Source of the DNA: Cupriavidus gilardii
GTDB taxonomy: Bacteria > Pseudomonadota > Gammaproteobacteria > Burkholderiales > Burkholderiaceae
DNA length: 64,000 bases
NCBI RefSeq assembly: GCF_008801915.1
Contig: NZ_VZOV01000013.1
Coordinates: 81,570 to 145,569, forward strand
Direction of reading: 5' to 3'
A program made the position numbers and the translations under genes. The notes under the pieces were generated by a model. The model searched no databases. It saw only the letters and a list, made by a program, of their open reading frames with translations, and had not been told where the DNA came from. This document shows positions 17,022-26,085 of the stretch, piece after piece. Within the stretch, counting starts at the first letter, position 1, and every line of letters starts with the position of its first letter.

Positions 17022-17723
17022 CTACTCCGCCCGACTGCGCACGTAGTCGATATGCGCCTGCATCGCCGTGCGTGCCTCTTCCGGACGCCGCGCCAGGATC
17101 GCCGCGCACAGCGTGCGATGCTGCAGCAGCAGCTGGTCGGAGGCCTCGGCATCCTGCTCGCGCAGGCCGGTACCGTTGGTCGTGATGTGCTCGCGCAGCA
17201 TGCCGATCACACTGGTATGCAGGTGCAGGAACATCGTGTTGTGCGAGGCCAGCGCGATCGCCTCGTGCAGCTGGGCATCGGCGTCGGCCTCCGCCCGCTT
17301 GTCGTCGTGCTCGCGGGCGCGCTCCAACTGGTCCAACAGCGCGCGGATCCGCCGCAGGTCTTGCGTGTCGGCGCGCAGCGCGGCGAAATAGGCGGTGGCG
17401 CCTTCCAGCACGCGGCGAAACTCCAGGATGTCCTCGCGCAAGGCCGGATGATCGGCAACCAGCTGGCGCCACGGTGACGCAATGCCGCTGCGCAGCTGCT
17501 CGGTGACGAACACGCCGGCGCCGCGCCGGCTCTGCAGCAGGCCGCGCGCGGCGAGCCGCTGGGTCGCCTCGCGCACCGTGTTGCGTGCGACACCGTAGGT
17601 CTCGGCCAATACGCGCTCGGCCGGCAGCCGCGTGCCGGCCGGCCAGGTGCCGTCCAGCAGCGCGGTCTCGACCTTGCGCATCACCTCTTCCACCCGGCCG
17701 CGCTCGCGCATGCCTGCCGCCAT
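17022..17723 (-). CDS. GntR/FadR-subfamily regulator of the lut operon (LldR-like)
   Basis: A 233-residue FadR-type regulator. The winged HTH (about 8-75) includes WPAGTRLPAERVLAETYGVA and RNTVREATQRLAARGLL. The C-terminal all-helical FCD domain carries the E-F-R-R-V-L-E start and the D-A-Q-L-H-E-A-I-A and H-R-x-L-x-A-A-I regions that hold the usual metal-binding residues. The start at 17723 is preceded by AGGGAG. It is divergent from lutA, with a matching TGGT-N3-ACCA operator between them. It probably represses lactate utilisation until L-lactate is present. Confidence 0.9.
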   Translation of the reverse strand: MAAGMRERGRVEEVMRKVETALLDGTWPAGTRLPAERVLAETYGVARNTVREATQRLAARGLLQSRRGAGVFVTEQLRSGIASPWRQLVADHPALREDILEFRRVLEGATAYFAALRADTQDLRRIRALLDQLERAREHDDKRAEADADAQLHEAIALASHNTMFLHLHTSVIGMLREHITTNGTGLREQDAEASDQLLLQHRTLCAAILARRPEEARTAMQAHIDYVRSRAE

Positions 17724-17812
17724 CGTCTTCTCCCTTTGCATCGCCCCGTCACGTGCTGGCCCGCCGCCGGCTCGCCACCTCGCTCGCCGTCTGGTTCGCC
17801 AACCGGTTCGCC

Positions 17813-17829
17813 AACTGGTCCAACCAATT
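17813..17829. promoter_or_regulatory. Candidate LldR-type operator
   Basis: AACTGGTCCAACCAATT is an inverted repeat with one arm mismatch and contains TGGT-CCA-ACCA. That is the TnGTnnnACnA core of FadR-subfamily regulators and close to the known LldR/PdhR-type AATTGGT-N3-ACCAATT. Further TGGT and AACC half-sites precede it from 17791. It lies between the GntR gene and lutA. Confidence 0.75.
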
Positions 17830-18005
17830 TGAACCTGGTCGCCGCAGCGGGAATTATGCCGCCGAAGCGGACGCGCCTTGCGGCGCCCGATCGGCCCCGG
17901 TCGCACCCATTGCGCCCCATCGCGCCCGCCATCAGACGCATGACGACGTCCCCGACACCACGCATCGAGCCCGCCATCGCAGGCGGGCCATCTCCGGAGC
18001 GAGAC

Positions 18006-18872
18006 ATGATTCCGAGGCAATACCCCGAGGCCCCCGCGCAGGTGTACCTGTTCGCGACCTGCCTGGTCGACCTGTTCGTGCCGCAAGCCGGCCTGGATGC
18101 GGTCCGCCTGCTGGAGCGCGAAGGGTTGACCGTGCATTTCCCGCGCGGCCAGAGCTGCTGCGGGCAGCCGGCCTACAGCAGCGGCAACCCCGAGCAGGCC
18201 CGCGCCGTCGCGCGCGCCCAGCTCGATCTGTTCGCGCAACCGTGGCCGATCGTCGTGCCCTCGGGTTCCTGCGCCGGCATGATGCGCCATCACTGGCCCA
18301 GGCTGTTCGAGGACGATGCCGTGGCCGGGCCGAAGGCGCGCGCGCTGGCCGAGCGCGTGTTCGAGCTGAGCGAGTTCCTGCTGCGCGTGCTGAAGGTCCG
18401 CTATCCGGATGCCGCGCAGGCGGTGACGTCGACGTCGGGATCTGTCAGGCCGGAGACCGTGGTGCTGCATACCTCCTGCGCGGCCCGCCGCGAAATGGGC
18501 ACGCGCGTGCACGGCGTCGAACTGATCGACGCACTGCCCGGTGTCACACGGCTGGAACACGAGCGCGAATCCGAGTGCTGCGGTTTCGGCGGCACCTTCT
18601 CGCTGAAGCATCCGGACATTTCGGGGGCGATGGTGCAGGACAAGGTCGCTTCCGCCTGTGCCACTGGCTGCGACACGCTGGTATCGGCCGATTGCGGCTG
18701 CCTGCTCAATATCGGCCATGCCGCGCGCCGGCAGGCGCTGGGGCTCAAGGTCGAGCATATGGCCACGTTCCTGTGGCGCCGTCTTGGCGGCCGGGACAAC
18801 GGCAGCGACAACCGAGGCGATCGCAGCGGCCGCCAAGACGCTGCGACGATCGGCACGGAGACACAGCGATGA
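18006..18872 (+). CDS. lutA: Lactate utilisation iron-sulfur protein LutA
   Basis: A 288-residue protein with two CCG (heterodisulfide-reductase-type cysteine-rich) domains. The first has Q-S-C-C-G-Q-P (about residue 57) after YLFATCLVDLF; the second has HTSCAARREMG, SECCGFGGTFS and DCGCLLN. These Cys sets bind a Fe-S cluster. LutA works with LutB and LutC to oxidise L-lactate to pyruvate at the membrane. The ATG at 18006 follows GGAGCGAG. It overlaps lutC by 4 bp (ATGA). A short Gly/Asn/Asp-rich tail ends the protein. Confidence 0.93.
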   Translation: MIPRQYPEAPAQVYLFATCLVDLFVPQAGLDAVRLLEREGLTVHFPRGQSCCGQPAYSSGNPEQARAVARAQLDLFAQPWPIVVPSGSCAGMMRHHWPRLFEDDAVAGPKARALAERVFELSEFLLRVLKVRYPDAAQAVTSTSGSVRPETVVLHTSCAARREMGTRVHGVELIDALPGVTRLEHERESECCGFGGTFSLKHPDISGAMVQDKVASACATGCDTLVSADCGCLLNIGHAARRQALGLKVEHMATFLWRRLGGRDNGSDNRGDRSGRQDAATIGTETQR

Positions 18873-19627
18873 TCGCCGACGACGCCCGCACCCGCATTCT
18901 CGAACGGCTGCGCGCCGCCGCGCCGAACGCCGCCGACGGCCTCGACGCGGCGCCAACGCTGAGCCGGCGCATCGACGCGCATTTCGACGGCCGGCGCGCG
19001 ATGTACGCGCCCGCGGACGGTGCCACGCTTGCGGACGCGATGCAGGCCGCCCTGCAGGCGGCGCACGCCGAAGTCTGGCGAACCGACGAGGCCGGCTGGC
19101 CCGCGCTGCTGGCAGAGCGCCTCGCCGCCGACGGCGTGCGCCGCCTGCTGTTCGATACGGAGGGCTCCGAAGGCGCTGTGCTGTCGCGCACCCTGCCTTC
19201 CACCGTGGAAGCCATCGCTTACCGGCGTCCCATCGAAGACTGGAAACGCGAGCTGTTCGACACGATCGACGCCGGCTTCACGGTGGCGCGCTCGGGCATC
19301 GCCGCCACCGGCACGCTGGTGCTGGTGCCGGACGCGCGCGCGCCGCGCACGGTCTCGCTGGTCCCGCCGCTGCACGTGGCGCTGGTCTACACCGACACGC
19401 TGCATGCCGACCTGCACTCGGCGATGCGCGCCGCGCGTTGGCAGGAAGGCATGCCGACCAATCTGGTGCTGGTCTCCGGCCCGTCGAAGACCTCGGACAT
19501 CCAGCAGACGCTGGCCTATGGCGCGCATGGTCCGCGCCGGCTGTGGGTGCTGATCGTCGAGCGCGGCGGCAGCACCGCATCGCCGGCAATACAAGCGTCG
19601 GCACCGACATCGGGAGAACCGCTATGA
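18869..19627 (+). CDS. lutC: Lactate utilisation protein LutC (LUD domain)
   Basis: A 252-residue LUD-domain protein. Typical elements are an N-terminal helical region, TVARSGIAATGTLVLVPD, RTVSLVPPLHVALVYTDTL and VLVSGPSKTSDIQQTLAYGA with HGPRRLWVLIVE at the end. It is a subunit of the LutABC L-lactate-oxidising complex. The gene overlaps lutA and lutB by 4 bp each, so all three are translationally coupled. The order here is A-C-B rather than the A-B-C of Bacillus. Confidence 0.93.
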   Translation: MIADDARTRILERLRAAAPNAADGLDAAPTLSRRIDAHFDGRRAMYAPADGATLADAMQAALQAAHAEVWRTDEAGWPALLAERLAADGVRRLLFDTEGSEGAVLSRTLPSTVEAIAYRRPIEDWKRELFDTIDAGFTVARSGIAATGTLVLVPDARAPRTVSLVPPLHVALVYTDTLHADLHSAMRAARWQEGMPTNLVLVSGPSKTSDIQQTLAYGAHGPRRLWVLIVERGGSTASPAIQASAPTSGEPL

Positions 19628-21069
19628 GCGCGGCCCCGATGCATTTCGTGCCCTCCGCCGACTTCAAGGCGCGGGCGCGCGCGGCGCTGGACGATCCCAA
19701 GCTGCGCAGCAGCTTCCGCGGCGCGATGGACTTCCTGCAGAACAAGCGCGCGATCCAGTTTCCGGACGGCGACGAGCTGCAGGCCTTGCGCGACCTCGGC
19801 GAGGCGGTGCGCCAGCATGCGCTGGCGCATCTGCCGCAGCTGCTGGAGCAACTGGAGGCGAAACTGACCGAGGCCGGCGTGCAGGTCCATTGGGCGCAGA
19901 CGCCAGACGAGGCCAACGCGATCATCGCGGGCATTGCCGAGCGTCACGGCGCGCGCAGCGTGATCAAGGGCAAGTCGATGGCCAGCGAGGAGATCGCGCT
20001 GAACCATTACCTGGCCGAGCGCGGCATCCGCAGCCTCGAATCGGACATGGGCGAGTACATCGTCCAGCTGGCCGGCGAGGGGCCCTCGCATATCGTGATG
20101 CCGGCGATCCACAAGACTCGTGGCGATATCGCCGCGCTGTTCGAGCAGCATATCCCCGACACGCCTTACACCGAGGACGTCGACACGCTGATCCAGACCG
20201 GCCGGCGCGCGCTGCGGCACGCCTTCGTCGAGGCCGATATCGGCCTGTCCGGCGTCAACTTCGCCGCCGCCGACACCGGCACGCTGTGGCTGGTCGAGAA
20301 CGAGGGCAACGGCCGGCTGTCGACCACCGTGCCGCCGGTGCATATCGCGATCATGGGCATCGAGAAGGTGGTCGCGAGCCTGGACCATATCGTGCCCCTC
20401 GCCACGCTGCTGACGCGCTCGGCCACGGGCCAGGCGATCACCACCTATTTCAACCTGATCACCGGTCCACGCCGGGTGGGCGAGCTCGACGGTCCGCGCG
20501 AGATGCACGTGGTGCTGCTCGACAACGGCCGGACGCAGGCCTATGCCGACGCGCAACTGCGCGCGACGCTGCAGTGCATCCGCTGCGGCGCGTGCATGAA
20601 CCACTGCCCGGTCTATACCCGTATCGGCGGACACGCCTATGGCACCACCTATCCGGGTCCGATCGGCAAGATCATCTCGCCGCATCTGCTGGGACTCGAC
20701 GCCACCGCCGATCTGCCCACTGCGTCGAGCCTGTGCGGCGCCTGCGGCGAGGTCTGCCCGGTCCGGATCCCGATTCCGCAGCTGCTGATCCGGCTGCGCA
20801 CCGAGGCCAACCGCAATCCCGACGAGGCGGTACAGCATCCCCTGCGCGGCCAGGGCGCGCGCTACAGCCGCGGCGAACAGCTGATCTGGCGTTTCTGGCG
20901 CGGCGCGTTCGCGCATCCGCGCCTGTACCGGCTGTTCCGCTGGGCCGCGACGCGGCTGCGCGCGTTCACGCCATCGCGGCAGATGGGGTGGACCGACCAT
21001 CGAGAGCCCTTGCGGCCGGCGGCCCGCAGCCTCGCCGACCTGCTGCGCGAGCGCGGACAACCGGAATAG
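19624..21069 (+). CDS. lutB: Lactate utilisation iron-sulfur protein LutB
   Basis: A 481-residue protein: an N-terminal LUD domain (SVIKGKSMASEEIALNHYL, ADTGTLWLVENEGN) followed by a ferredoxin-like domain with two 4Fe-4S motifs, CIRCGACMNHCPVY near 319 and CGACGEVCPV near 368. The C-terminal LutB extension has RGEQLIWRFWR and MGWTDHREPLRPAARSLADLL. It carries electrons from lactate oxidation, probably to the quinone pool. The start overlaps the lutC stop (ATGA). The operon is followed by a dispersed repeat and then the lactate permease. Confidence 0.94.
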   Translation: MSAAPMHFVPSADFKARARAALDDPKLRSSFRGAMDFLQNKRAIQFPDGDELQALRDLGEAVRQHALAHLPQLLEQLEAKLTEAGVQVHWAQTPDEANAIIAGIAERHGARSVIKGKSMASEEIALNHYLAERGIRSLESDMGEYIVQLAGEGPSHIVMPAIHKTRGDIAALFEQHIPDTPYTEDVDTLIQTGRRALRHAFVEADIGLSGVNFAAADTGTLWLVENEGNGRLSTTVPPVHIAIMGIEKVVASLDHIVPLATLLTRSATGQAITTYFNLITGPRRVGELDGPREMHVVLLDNGRTQAYADAQLRATLQCIRCGACMNHCPVYTRIGGHAYGTTYPGPIGKIISPHLLGLDATADLPTASSLCGACGEVCPVRIPIPQLLIRLRTEANRNPDEAVQHPLRGQGARYSRGEQLIWRFWRGAFAHPRLYRLFRWAATRLRAFTPSRQMGWTDHREPLRPAARSLADLLRERGQPE

Positions 21070-21093
21070 CAAACGCCCTGCCCACCAACGTCT

Positions 21094-21162
21094 GTCGTCC
21101 CCGCGCAGGCGGGGATCCAGCGGCTCCCGAAGACGCTGGATTCGCGCGCTCGCGGGAACGAC
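21094..21162. repeat. 69-bp dispersed palindromic repeat, copy 1
   Basis: A GTCGT...ACGAC-bounded 69-bp element with long imperfect inverted arms (GTCGTCCCCGCG at the left, CGCGGGAACGAC at the right) and the inner marks ATCCAG and CTGGAT. Copies of equal length lie at 46617-46685 and 47501-47569. It sits between lutB and the permease and can fold into a long hairpin. Confidence 0.8.
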
Positions 21163-21243
21163 GCGGTGGTGACCGGAACGTGCTCGGCCCCTTCGCCAAA
21201 TCCATTTCCCTTTCTAGACTCGCATCCCTCGGAGGAGACCGAT

Positions 21244-22974
21244 ATGCAAACCTGGCAACAGGTCTATATGCCGCTGGGCAGCCTGTGGCTGTCCTCGCTG
21301 GCCGCCGCCATTCCCATCCTGTTCTTCTTCGTCGCGCTGGCGCTGCTGCGCATGAAGGGCCATGTGGCCGCCGCGATCACGCTGGCGCTCGCGCTGGCCG
21401 TGGCCATCGCCGGGTACGGCATGCCGGTGCCGCAGGCGCTCGCCTCGGCCGGCTACGGCTTTCTGTACGGCCTGTGGCCGATCGCCTGGATCATCGTCAC
21501 CGCGGTGTTCCTGTACAAGATCGTCGTCAAGACAGGCCAGTTCGACGTGATTCGCGCCTCGGTGCTGGCGATCACCGACGACCAGCGCCTGCAGGTGCTG
21601 CTGATCGGCTTTGCCTTCGGCGCCTTCCTCGAGGGCGCGGCCGGTTTTGGCGCGCCGGTGGCGATCACCGCGGCGCTGCTGGTGGGCCTGGGCTTCAATC
21701 CGCTCTATGCCGCGGGGCTGTGCCTGATCGCCAATACCGCACCGGTGGCCTTCGGCGCGATGGGCATTCCCATCATCGTGGCCGGACAGGTGACCGGCAT
21801 CGACCCGTTTCATATCGGGGCGATGGCCGGCCGGCAATTGCCGCTGCTGTCGCTGGCCGTGCCGTTCTGGCTGGTGTTCATGATGGACGGCGTCAAGGGC
21901 GTACGCGAGACCTGGCCCGCCGCGCTGGTCACCGGCGGCAGCTTCGCCGTGACCCAGTACTTCACCGCCAACCATATCGGGCCGGAACTGCCCGACATCA
22001 CCTCGGCGCTGGTCAGCCTCGTTTCGCTGTCGGCGTTCCTGAAGGTATGGCAACCGCGCAGCGCCGCACGCGCGGCCGGTGCATCGCTGCGTGCCGGCCA
22101 CGGCGGCGCCGCGGCGCTGGGCGGCTTCGGCGATATGGGCGGTTTCCCGACGATCGGCGCCAAGGATCCGCGCAACCAGCGCAAGGCGTCGCCGTACACG
22201 CTCGCGCAAACCATCCGCGCCTGGGCGCCGTTCGGCATCCTGACGGCGATCGTCACGGTCTGGAGCCTGCAACTGTTCAAGGCGCTGTTCGCGCCGGGCG
22301 GCGCGCTGGCGGACACGGTGCTGAAGTTTTCGGTGCCCTGGCTCGACAAGCTGGTCATCAAGACCGCGCCGATCGTCGCCGAGCCCAAGGCCTATGACGC
22401 CGTGCTGAAGATCGACCTGCTGTCCGCGGTCGGCACCGCAATCCTATTGACCGCGCTGATCTCGGCCGTGCTGCTGCGCATGTCGCCGCGCACGCTGCTG
22501 GCGACCTTCGGCGAGACGCTGCTCGAGCTGCGCCGGCCCATCCTGTCGATCGGGCTGGTACTGGCATTCGCCTTCGTCGCCAACTACTCGGGCATGTCGT
22601 CGACGCTCGCGCTGCTGCTGGCCGGCACCGGCGCGGCCTTCCCCTTCTTCTCGCCGTTCCTCGGCTGGCTCGGCGTCTTCCTGACCGGCTCCGATACCTC
22701 GTCGAACGCGCTGTTCTGCTCGCTGCAGAGCACGACCGCGCATCAGATCGGCGTCTCGGACACGCTGCTGGTGGCCGCCAATACCACCGGCGGCGTGACC
22801 GGCAAGATGATCTCGCCGCAGTCGATCGCGGTGGCCTGTGCGGCAACCGGACTGGTCGGCCGCGAGTCGGAGCTGTTCCGCTTCACGGTCAAGCACAGCC
22901 TGCTGTTCGCGGTGATCGTCGGGATCATCACGATGGTGCAGGCGTATTGGCTGACGGGGATGATTCCGGGTTGA
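21244..22974 (+). CDS. lldP: L-lactate permease (LctP family)
   Basis: A 576-residue inner-membrane protein of the LctP family with about 13 predicted membrane helices. Signatures include [72 protein letters not shown] and [20 protein letters not shown]. It imports lactate (and often glycolate) with protons. A GGAGGAG motif precedes the ATG at 21244. It lies 174 bp after lutB on the same strand and is likely part of the same lactate response, though the hairpin repeat between them may lower read-through. Confidence 0.94.
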   Translation: MQTWQQVYMPLGSLWLSSLAAAIPILFFFVALALLRMKGHVAAAITLALALAVAIAGYGMPVPQALASAGYGFLYGLWPIAWIIVTAVFLYKIVVKTGQFDVIRASVLAITDDQRLQVLLIGFAFGAFLEGAAGFGAPVAITAALLVGLGFNPLYAAGLCLIANTAPVAFGAMGIPIIVAGQVTGIDPFHIGAMAGRQLPLLSLAVPFWLVFMMDGVKGVRETWPAALVTGGSFAVTQYFTANHIGPELPDITSALVSLVSLSAFLKVWQPRSAARAAGASLRAGHGGAAALGGFGDMGGFPTIGAKDPRNQRKASPYTLAQTIRAWAPFGILTAIVTVWSLQLFKALFAPGGALADTVLKFSVPWLDKLVIKTAPIVAEPKAYDAVLKIDLLSAVGTAILLTALISAVLLRMSPRTLLATFGETLLELRRPILSIGLVLAFAFVANYSGMSSTLALLLAGTGAAFPFFSPFLGWLGVFLTGSDTSSNALFCSLQSTTAHQIGVSDTLLVAANTTGGVTGKMISPQSIAVACAATGLVGRESELFRFTVKHSLLFAVIVGIITMVQAYWLTGMIPG

Positions 22975-23187
22975 TCGCCAGGCGAGCGCGGGGCGTCGCG
23001 CCAGCGAAGGGAATGTGTCGGGATCGTGTGCACGCTCTTCGATGGACGTCGGAAAAAAGCGAAAGCCGGGCAAATCCTGAGGTGGGATAGTGCGGCATCA
23101 GTCGAGTGGTGTGGCGGCAAGGACGTTGATCCTTGTCCCACGCCTCGCCGACCGATGCCGCCCTTCTTATCTCGATGGACGAAGACC

Positions 23188-23640
23188 ATGATCACCACCC
23201 CGGACCCGAACGTTACCGATCACGATGCGATGCAAGCCGCCCCTCCTCGCCCCAAGCCCCATCGACGCCGCGACGACGCGCTGTCCCGACACGACGCGCT
23301 TCAACTGATCCGCAAGCAGGTGGGGGTAATCATTCCCCCGTGGGGCGTGTTCTCGTCCGTCGGCAGTGGGATCGCGATCGTCATCTCGGTGATGAGCTTC
23401 CAAAGCTCCAACATGCAAGACAAGGTCGACAAGAACACCGCACCGTTGCAGGCCCAGCTTATCGAAATGGACAAGCGGCTGACGGGCCGGCTCGATGCGG
23501 TCGACAAGAGGCTGGATCGCTTCGGCGCCAGACTTGACGCAGTGGAAGGCCGGCTTGGCGCCCTCGAGGTTCGAGTTGGCGCAATCGATATGCGCCTCCA
23601 ACAAGTGGACGCCAAGCTTGACCGCCTGCTCAGCAAATAG
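23188..23640 (+). CDS. Small membrane-anchored coiled-coil protein
   Basis: About 150 residues from the ATG at 23188; ATGs at 23155 and 23026 are also in frame. After a polar, Arg-rich N-terminus comes one membrane segment at about 50-70 (PWGVFSSVGSGIAIVISVMS). A long amphipathic coiled coil then runs to the end, with heptad-like repeats of the type M-D-K-R-L-x-x-R-L-D-A-V-D-K-R-L. The fold suggests an inner-membrane oligomer with a helical rod. It has the look of phage- or plasmid-type accessory proteins of unknown role. No partner gene is evident; neighbours belong to lactate and peptidase loci. Confidence 0.65.
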   Translation: MITTPDPNVTDHDAMQAAPPRPKPHRRRDDALSRHDALQLIRKQVGVIIPPWGVFSSVGSGIAIVISVMSFQSSNMQDKVDKNTAPLQAQLIEMDKRLTGRLDAVDKRLDRFGARLDAVEGRLGALEVRVGAIDMRLQQVDAKLDRLLSK

Positions 23641-23692
23641 GTGCCTCGGGCCATTCGCATGACGGCGGATGGCCCAATCCTCCCGCGTTTCG

Positions 23693-24883
23693 CTACTCCA
23701 CCGTCGCGTAAGCCAACGTCTTCGGCGTCTTGACGATGACCTCCGGCCGCTCGCCCACGATCACCGTGTCGTCCAGCCGGAAGCCGCCGAGTCCGTAGAC
23801 ATAAAGACCTGGCTCGGCGGAATACACCTCCCCCGCCAGCAGCGGCCGCGTATTGAACGCCATGTCCTCCGGATACTCATGCAGCATCAGGCCAACGGCA
23901 TGGCCGGTCCGGTGAAAGACGTATTGCGCGCAGTCGGCCCGCTCGATCACCTGCAATGCCGCGGCATCCATGTCGCAAACGCGTTTGCCGAGCACCGCCG
24001 CCTCGACCGCGGCATCGGTGGCTTCGGCCGCGACGGAATACAGGCGCGCCTGCTGGTCCGTCGGCTTGCCGCAGAACCACGTCCGTTCGTTCTCGACGTA
24101 CAGCCCATTCAAACGCGGCAGCACCAGGTTGACGATGGTGTCGCCCGGGGAAATGCGTGCGCCGCAGGCGGCGCCGTCGCCGTGCGGTGAGGCGGAGGCG
24201 GGGCCGGACAGCGTCCAGCACTTCAGGATGTCGAAGTCCTCGCCGGGGAAGCGGCGCGCGGCTTCCTCGACCATCAGGGCCGCCATCGCGTGATCGAGTT
24301 CCTGGACCAGCCGGCCCGCGCGGATGTTCTCACGGTAGCGATCCTGCACCCAGTCGGTCAGCGCCCCGAGTTCGCGCATGACCTGCAATTCCTCGGGATG
24401 CTTGACCCAACGCAGGCCTCGCATGTCCCTCATGGCCGGCCGCAGCGTCAGCTCGGGCAGATAGCGCTGCGCCGCCGTCAGGATGGGGTGTGCGACATCG
24501 ACGGCGATACGCGACATGCCAAGCCCCTTCTCGGCCAGTAGCCCGGCGACGACCTCGGGCAACTGCGGCACCAGCGGCAGGCGATTGGAAACGCGTGGGT
24601 GCTCGGCGTAATAGGTGATATCCGACAACCACACCTTCCCCTTTTCGGTGGCGAAGCGCATATGGTTGGTCGACAGCTCATTCATCACCGCAAAGGTGTC
24701 GCCGTTGCGCGGAACGACGACGAACACCGGCCGTTCCCAGGGCCATACGTCCAGCTGGAAGTTGGTCGCGAATTGAAAGAAGTCGGGCGTGCCGAAGACC
24801 AGCGCATCGACGCGCAGCCGGTCCATCAGCTTGCGCATCGACGCGAGTCGGTATTCGTGGACGGCTTTTGTCAGATGGGGCAT
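23693..24883 (-). CDS. M24/creatinase-like protein with altered metal ligands
   Basis: A 396-residue protein with a creatinase-type N-terminal domain (about 1-150) and a pita-bread M24 domain. The His region FHRTGHAVGLMLHEYP and the AEPGLYVYG Glu are intact. The two metal-binding Asp normally in I-D-x-G-x and S-D-x-T-R-T read IVNLVL and YVENERTW, with Asn at both places, and the last Glu is Asp (FRLDDTVIV). A two-metal Xaa-Pro peptidase is therefore doubtful. A metal-free C-N hydrolase like creatinase or another pita-bread lyase is possible. It is 7 bp downstream of a Bug receptor gene, so the pair may import and cleave the same compound. Confidence 0.8.
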   Translation of the reverse strand: MPHLTKAVHEYRLASMRKLMDRLRVDALVFGTPDFFQFATNFQLDVWPWERPVFVVVPRNGDTFAVMNELSTNHMRFATEKGKVWLSDITYYAEHPRVSNRLPLVPQLPEVVAGLLAEKGLGMSRIAVDVAHPILTAAQRYLPELTLRPAMRDMRGLRWVKHPEELQVMRELGALTDWVQDRYRENIRAGRLVQELDHAMAALMVEEAARRFPGEDFDILKCWTLSGPASASPHGDGAACGARISPGDTIVNLVLPRLNGLYVENERTWFCGKPTDQQARLYSVAAEATDAAVEAAVLGKRVCDMDAAALQVIERADCAQYVFHRTGHAVGLMLHEYPEDMAFNTRPLLAGEVYSAEPGLYVYGLGGFRLDDTVIVGERPEVIVKTPKTLAYATVE

Positions 24884-24890
24884 GGCGGTG

Positions 24891-25871
24891 TCAGAGAGAA
24901 ATGCCGAGTTTGCGGATGATCGGACCCCAGGCTTCGGAGTCGCGCTTCATGTAGCGCTCGACCTCCGTTGAGGGTCCCTTGATCGGTTCGAGGAACTGGA
25001 AGGCCAGCTTCTCCTTCAATTGCGGGTCGTCCAGTGCCTGATTGATGTCGGCGTTGATCTTTTGCACCAGCGCCGCCGGCGTGCCGATCTTGGCGACGAT
25101 GGCGTACCAGCCCGGCACCGCGACGTCATAGCCCAGCTCCTTGAAGGTCGGCACACTGGGCAACGCGGCGAGCCGCTTGTCACCGGTCACGGCGAGCGGC
25201 ACCAGCTTGTGTCCGACGATGTTTGCGTGCACGCCGGCCACCACGTTCATCATCACCGGGGTCTGGCCGTTCATCAGGCTGGTGGCGCCGCCCGGCCCAT
25301 TGAACGGGACGTGCTGCAGCTTGATTCCCACCTTTTCGGCGACCAGTTCCATTGCCAGATGCGTGGAATTGCCGACGCCGCCCGACGCGAAGCTGATCTC
25401 GCCGGGACGCGCCTTCGCCACCTGCACGAACTCCTGCAAGGTCTTGACCTTCAGCGACGGCGCCGCGACGAAGACGAACGGCGAGTTCGCCAGCATGGCA
25501 ACGCCCACCAGATCCTTCGACGGGTTGTACGGCAGCTTCGGATACAGATGCGGGTTGAAGCTCAGGTTCGACACGCCGGCAAAGAACAGCGTGTAGCCGT
25601 CGGCGGGTTGCGACAGCACGTAGTTGATTGCCAGCGCGCCGTTGGCGCCGGGCTTGTTTTCCACCACCACCGCCTGCTTCCACGCCTGTCCCAGTCGTTC
25701 GGCCAGCGCCCGGGCCAGCACGTCGTTACCCGTGCCGCCTGCCTGGGGCACCACCAGCCTGACCGGCCTCGAGGGATAGTTTTCCGCCTGCGCGATACCG
25801 GGCAGCGTGGCGGCCAGCACTGCGCCCGCAGTCCAGCCCAAAAGTGTTCGCCGTTTCATTCCTGCACTCAC
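24891..25871 (-). CDS. Bug/TctC-family periplasmic solute receptor
   Basis: A 326-residue receptor with signal peptide MKRRTLLGWTAGAVLAATLPGIAQA, which starts five codons into the frame; ATGs at 25871 and 25859 are both possible. Family marks are YPSRPVRLVVPQAGGTGND, VENKPGANGALAINYV, PADGYTLFFAG and HVPFNGPGGATSLMNGQTP. The ligand is probably a small carboxylate used by the downstream M24-type enzyme. A perfect inverted repeat at 25940-25957, 69 bp upstream, is a likely operator for the TetR gene at 26086. No TctA/TctB genes are in the window. Confidence 0.9.
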   Translation of the reverse strand: MSAGMKRRTLLGWTAGAVLAATLPGIAQAENYPSRPVRLVVPQAGGTGNDVLARALAERLGQAWKQAVVVENKPGANGALAINYVLSQPADGYTLFFAGVSNLSFNPHLYPKLPYNPSKDLVGVAMLANSPFVFVAAPSLKVKTLQEFVQVAKARPGEISFASGGVGNSTHLAMELVAEKVGIKLQHVPFNGPGGATSLMNGQTPVMMNVVAGVHANIVGHKLVPLAVTGDKRLAALPSVPTFKELGYDVAVPGWYAIVAKIGTPAALVQKINADINQALDDPQLKEKLAFQFLEPIKGPSTEVERYMKRDSEAWGPIIRKLGISL

Positions 25872-25939
25872 CGTTTCGTCGATTCGTCCCGCTTGGGATG
25901 TCCTTCGGCCGCCTCAGCGGATGGCCGAATCGAGATGGA

Positions 25940-25957
25940 ATGTACCATGTGGTACAT
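25940..25957. promoter_or_regulatory. Candidate TetR operator
   Basis: ATGTACCA-TG-TGGTACAT is a perfect inverted repeat of 8-bp arms with a 2-bp centre, upstream of the Bug receptor gene and downstream of the TetR gene. Its size and symmetry suit TetR-family repressors. Confidence 0.65.
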
Positions 25958-26085
25958 CGATCGGTGTAGCGAGGGTATACGCGAAGGATCGCGCGAACAA
26001 TCGCGAAAGAATCGCGAAAGAATCGCGTGGATGACAGCGCGAACTCAGCGGCTGGAATGCAGGGAAAGCAAGGGTAATCGGCGGA

